The position numbers were made by a program, and so were the translations under genes. A DNA stretch of 64,000 nucleotides from Echinometra lucunter (taxonomy: Eukaryota; Echinodermata; Echinoidea; Camarodonta; Echinometridae): assembly GCA_029962745.1 (NCBI GenBank), contig CM057169.1, positions 18,971,710-19,035,709 on the forward strand, written 5' to 3'. The notes under the pieces were generated by a model. That model saw only the letters and a program-made list of their open reading frames with translations. It made no database searches and had not been told where the DNA came from. This document shows positions 59,817 through 64,000 of the stretch, piece by piece (position 1 is the first letter of the stretch; every line of letters starts with the position of its first letter).

Positions 59817-61638
59817 GGAGTTCAACTCGTGGCAATTGCGTAATTTACAAGTGCTGCAAATCTTTCAACACTGGTCTTCTAAAGAGGAATTTAAAGGGGC
59901 GGATTAGCATAATATCGATATGAGTTTTTTTTTCTTTTCATGAGTGGATATAGCAGAAAATCTATGGCCTTACCGCCAAATATTTAAAGGAGTGGACTAC
60001 CTTTATAAATACTAAACTTGTTCTGCTGAAGAGAGAGAAGAACGGAAGCAAGAGTATAAAGCGGAATAAAGGATACGATATATTAATTGTTTTTTCGTGG
60101 GTGATTTTCTTGAAATTGATCGATGTGCTCATAATAATAGGAGCAGAGGAGAAAGAGACGAGTATTAGAACAAACAATTTCGTGCCCTTTGTTTTAATCC
60201 GTGCGCGCGCTAGTTCAAAGATTGGCATGGCGGAGGCTCAAGACAAAAATGAAGAATGAAAATGAAATGAAGAAATGATCATAATTATAACTAAATAAAA
60301 TAAAAGTGCAGGGAATGTGAACAGAAAAAAAAAGAAATGAAACAATCTGAAATGAAAGGATGTGGAACAATGAAAAATTGAAAATGATTACGAAGATTGA
60401 ACAGGTCTTGCGAAGTGGGGAGTGATCGTGTCGAATCAAGACACAAAATTAGGATTATTAAACTATGGAAGGGACACATAATTATTATAAAGCTATGGAA
60501 GAGAGTCCCTCGATCTATATTGAGGAAAAGAATGAGGGTAGCGCATGTATAATTGAATCGTAGAAGCCTAACTCCTCAGCACAGAAATGAAGAGAAAGAA
60601 CATTTTCGTAGACGTCCGTAGGTCATGTGGCAAACCATATATTTATGTCAAATCTTCCATTTCTGTCTTTTTTTCTCTCTCTCACAACATAGTGTCTTAT
60701 ATATTCCCCCTTCGACTAATTTATTAATAATCGACGGTATTCCCACTTGTCCTAACGTAACCTCAATTTCAACCAATACAGTCACGTAAATCACTGCACC
60801 GAAAACACTCACTGCACTGCATGCACTGCATTCGTAGTTGCACATGATTTTCGTCTGCACCGAGTCCAGACAAGACCCGACACGCTCGCAAACAAAACTC
60901 ACAAAACCAAGGATTTTTACTCTGGGATTTTAATTCAGCATCATGAAATTAAAAGGGATTTTGAAGTAATAAACAGTTTACATGAAGGTACGTCCTCTTT
61001 TTTTGTCAGAGTTTGTCTTGTTTTGCTTTACAACAACATATTTAATTTAGTCGAGAAATGCGATACGTGTTGGATCTATGTAGTAGACCACATAGATCTA
61101 CTTATCGCATTTAGACACTCGAACAGTGAGACAGACGAAGATTTTTTTTCTCAGTTTTATAATGAATTAGAGAAGAAAAAAAGAGTTAAGTTACACCATA
61201 AACTTCACAAGCGTCATTTTCATCAACCATCATTACCATTCCATCATCATTTCATCATCAACAGCAGCTATTTCAACCATCATCCCCGTCATCAAGCTCG
61301 GCGTTCCGCATGATGTGTGTACACGTAATAGGCATACACATGTGTTGCATAGCTAGTATCGTAAGTCGGTCATTGTTGCGTCACAATGCATGCAGCGTTC
61401 ATCGCGCGCGCGCTCTACTTGGCCAAACCGATGAACCGAAGGCTTTGCCGTTCACCTTGAAATCCGCGCGTGCGCGCCCGGTGCCTCACCGAACGCGAAC
61501 CGATAGCAAACCGAATGCCTCCCGCGGTCTGTCGGTGAGCAGCAAAACCTCGGGGAGGAACCGCGGAAAGCTTCCGAAGCCTCTGGATACATTACCGTTC
61601 ACCGAACCGATGTGCCAAAACCTTTAGGCGGTAGTGTA

Positions 61639-63253
61639 TATGTAGCCCTCATCCTTTCCATATATGGAAATGTAGGCTAGTTTTGGAACAGTTCTTCATC
61701 TGGCTATTGCAGGTGTAACTTTCACACTTTCAACAGAACATACATGTAGGAGAACTTCTGTAAAAGGAGACTTTTCTATGCTGTAACAATTCACTCTCTT
61801 TCTCCATTTTTATTCTATTACAACAGAGCTGTAGTAAGTGTATAATATTTTGTTGAGATGGTGTTAACAACATAATAGCTCTCTTCACTAACACGCACTC
61901 ACTGAAATCTTTCTAAAGCTTCTGTCTGAGTAATTCAATCAATACTTGGGTCTTTTGTAACCCAATCTGGATAAAGCCCCACTGTGAATCTGTCAAGCAC
62001 ATCATTGTACATTTGTAAGTAAGTTTAAGGATTATCCGGAGCCTTAAAAGCAACAGATTAGCACCCAGTGTTGACTTCCATGTCATGCCTAGGACCCCTA
62101 ACAATAGCTCAAAAGGGCAACTTGTAAAGGGGGATAACAGTAGTTTAAACAATAGAAAGGAAGTTGTGTCTTCATGACACACTGACCAAGAATGAGATAA
62201 CATTGTTCATGTCTGCATTGAATCTTTAGGGAAAGGAAACTGGAATACTGTCATTGATTTAAAATCAATGACAACTCTTTACCCTTCTGTGTGCTTCCTA
62301 CAAACAGTCTTTATAAATTATACAAAGGAACAAAACTTCAAAGGATCTCTATCAGAATTTACCCTAAAAAGAGAATCTACTCTTTCTCTGAAAGTTTTAT
62401 AGAATGAAAAAAGAGGATCATCAGTAACAACTTTTTCTACTTTATAATTGTATGTGTGGTGTGTACTCAGGAAAGTGAATATTCACTGTGATTTAATGGG
62501 AGGATTTTTTTTTTTGTTGTAACAGTACACCTGTATGTCACATGTGGAGATACACAAAGTACTTTGTTCCTTTTAAAAAAGGAGAAGTTTTTTAAAAATG
62601 AGTAGACCTAAGTTAAAAAGTGCACACTAATAATTGTCCCCATTGTGTTGTGATTTGAAATAGCTTTGAATTAATTTTTACATGTAGATCTACTTGATAT
62701 ACATAATAGTAACATGGTTTATCTTGCCAATTAATGATGTGATTATTGCCAAAAATATACTTCTAACTTTGTTACATGTTACATGTATGGTTGCAGTAAA
62801 TAAATAATAAAACCATTTTCTGTATAACTCTAGACCTAAATAAGTTAATTATATCAAGAAAGCAATGTAACGTTCTTTTACTTGGAGACCCACATACCCA
62901 TCCAGGTTTCCACAAATATATCACTGTCAATAAATATTCCCTAGCTATAGATCTAGGCATCCTCCATTTTCTTCTCAACTGTCTTCTTTGTACCGACACC
63001 AATTCATGGCCGCAGCGATCGTGCAGCCAAACAATCAGTTTTGAATCAGCGATATTATGCGTCTGGGCGCGCGACTGTGCTGCCTGCCCTGCCCATTTGC
63101 ATGAGCATCACTTCGCCGAAGAAAGTTTCTCTGACTGCAAATACACTTTCAGATTTCCACACGAAATACACTGAAAATTGCATTATTTTGACTCCACTGG
63201 CATCATCTATAATAATTCTACATCTCTGATTAATCAAAATTGGGTTTACTTAC
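61639..63253 (-). other. 5' part of the proposed first intron
   Basis: AT-rich with no coding exon recognised. It begins, in transcript sense, with GTAAGT at 63253. Confidence 0.5.
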
Positions 63254-63278
63254 TCTCAGTTTCCACGTTTTCTGCCAT
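63254..63278 (-). CDS. Proposed reductase exon 1 with the start codon
   Basis: The minus strand reads ATGGCAGAAAACGTGGAAAC and then TGAGA|GTAAGT. It encodes MAENVETE and leaves phase 1 with an A. Exon 2 begins with GA, so the joined codon is AGA and the product starts MAENVETERVLVTGASGYIA. Short polar N-termini before VLVTGASG are usual in this family. An in-frame TGA lies about 30 bp upstream of the ATG with no other ATG between. The join spans about 45 kb, so another unseen exon cannot be excluded. Confidence 0.55.
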
Positions 63279-63560
63279 CTCTGAGTCGTCTGCTACGGTT
63301 GCTTCCAAAGTTCACCACAAACTGTGCTGCTCGTGCGACGCATAAAATCGATAAATCATGCAATTAATTACCCGTACCCATATATGCACACAAAATTTCA
63401 AGCGCGGCGCGGTCGTTATGGCAAAGACTCCCTCTTTTGCTAGAGTCATTACATTCAACCTTTCGACTTTTTCGACATGACTCGGCCCTATATTATTGCC
63501 TCTTTCCACTCTCTTGCTACTCCCCATCGCGGCTCCTCATCCGTCTTCTCTTTTCCCTCT
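63279..63560 (-). promoter_or_regulatory. Possible promoter/5' UTR region of the reductase gene
   Basis: More GC- and CpG-rich than its surroundings (for example the GCGCGGCGCGGTCG area near 63402). It lies directly 5' of the proposed start codon. No TATA box is assigned. Inference from position only. Confidence 0.3.
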
Positions 63561-63591
63561 TCGGCCCCTAAACGTCCTCCTCCCTCTATTC

Positions 63592-63744
63592 TTTGCTTCT
63601 TCTTCTTCCTCCTCCTCCTCCTCCTCCTCCTCCTCTTCCTTTTGCCATTCCTCAGCCACCATGACCACCACTACCACCATGACCATCATCACCAACATCA
63701 TCATCATCTTCATCATCGTCATCACCACCATCATCGTTATCAAT

Positions 63745-63778
<34 letters not shown>

Positions 63779-63822
63779 AGGCCACCATCACCACCACCAC
63801 CACCATCATCATCATGATTATC

Positions 63823-63859
<37 letters not shown>

Positions 63860-63860
63860 T
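63592..63860. repeat. Compound TCC/ATC/ACC/AAC microsatellite
   Basis: Successive TTC, TCC, ACC, ATC and AAC trinucleotide arrays. The Met/Val/Glu-rich open frame on the minus strand is a repeat artefact. Confidence 0.97.
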
Positions 63861-64000
63861 TATTATCATTATATCATCACCATCACCATTATCTTTGATT
63901 ATTCTTGCTCCGTATGGGGAATTGTTCTTTACAATACAGAAACACTGGGAAAGAGCTGCACGAAATTGTTACAGGGAATTTTTCTCCTACTCCTCCAAGT

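Larger units (their letters stand above)
56004..61636. mobile_element. 5.6-kb TIR-bounded element, Tc1/mariner-like ends, no transposase
   Basis: The left end CACTACCGCCTAAAGGTTTT (56004 onward, 24 bp in all) is a perfect inverted copy of the right end (61613-61636). It is flanked by TA at 56002-56003 and 61637-61638. Past the TIR both ends are GC-rich for 250-300 bp, with repeated GTGAACGG, TCACCGAACG and CGGTTCCTCCCCG words in inverted order. The interior is AT-rich. The ORFs in it (81 codons at 56065, 96 at 61023, 105 at 61310) match nothing I know. CACTACCG-type ends with TA duplication resemble Tc1/mariner elements, but 5.6 kb is long for one. Confidence 0.8.

Noticed and set aside
61310..61627. 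105-codon Arg/Ser-rich open frame
   Set aside because: It lies in the GC-rich subterminal repeat zone of the 5.6-kb element and ends in its inverted repeat.
56004..61636. CACTA (EnSpm) transposon, from the CACTA start
   Set aside because: The flanking duplication is TA, not 3 bp, and the end CACTACCGCC is closer to Tc1/mariner-type ends. No CACTA transposase is present.
63537..63869. Met/Val/Glu-rich minus-strand frame upstream of exon 1
   Set aside because: Compound trinucleotide microsatellite; low complexity throughout.

Overview
The window looks like nuclear DNA of a marine invertebrate, most probably a sea urchin or a close relative. It is AT-rich and has no bacterial-style operons. 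It is full of microsatellites, ACATGTAC-type words, homopolymer G/C runs and small inverted-repeat elements. It also holds a foldback element of the kind described as TU in sea urchins and an Academ-like DNA transposon. The species call is an inference from this content.

One host gene is visible, on the minus strand. It encodes a NAD(P)-dependent dihydroflavonol-reductase-like enzyme (extended/atypical short-chain dehydrogenase). Eight exons between 18307 and 6158 join with matching splice phases and GT-AG borders. A ninth, 5'-most coding exon at 63278-63254 also fits in phase and supplies the start codon. The product would be 492 residues: a complete reductase domain (TGASGYIA, catalytic Ser, YPKSK) plus an unusual Ala/Glu/Lys/Pro-rich tail of about 150 residues. 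If exon 1 is right, the 45-kb first intron holds nearly all the mobile DNA described here.

Layout: 1-6157 is non-coding, probably 3' flank, with one TTAA element. 6158-18307 holds reductase exons 2-9, interrupted by a tRNA-derived SINE, small elements, long purine/pyrimidine tracts and a 2.7-kb foldback element (10172-12913, 10-bp target duplication). 18772-20377 holds small elements. 23078-25270 is a 15-copy tandem array with a G-run in each unit. 25756-26231 is an 8-bp-TSD element. 27442-40337 is a 12.9-kb DNA transposon with TTAG target duplication. 40737-55351 is a dense field of small elements, a LINE remnant split by a TTAA element, a nuclear-receptor-site-rich tandem array, a small foldback and a hAT-like element. 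56004-61636 is a 5.6-kb TIR-bounded element. 63254-63278 is the proposed first exon.

The most interesting object is the 12.9-kb transposon. Its plus strand encodes, in order, an SGNH/GDSL-hydrolase domain, a basic segment, a proline-rich repeat segment and a 1763-residue open frame. That frame has two CxxC finger pairs, a transposase-like core, an XPG/FEN-like nuclease domain and a nine-cysteine CXC domain. Two single-base frame changes and one 709-bp intron separate the coding blocks. Assignment to Academ is inferred from motifs and needs a database search.
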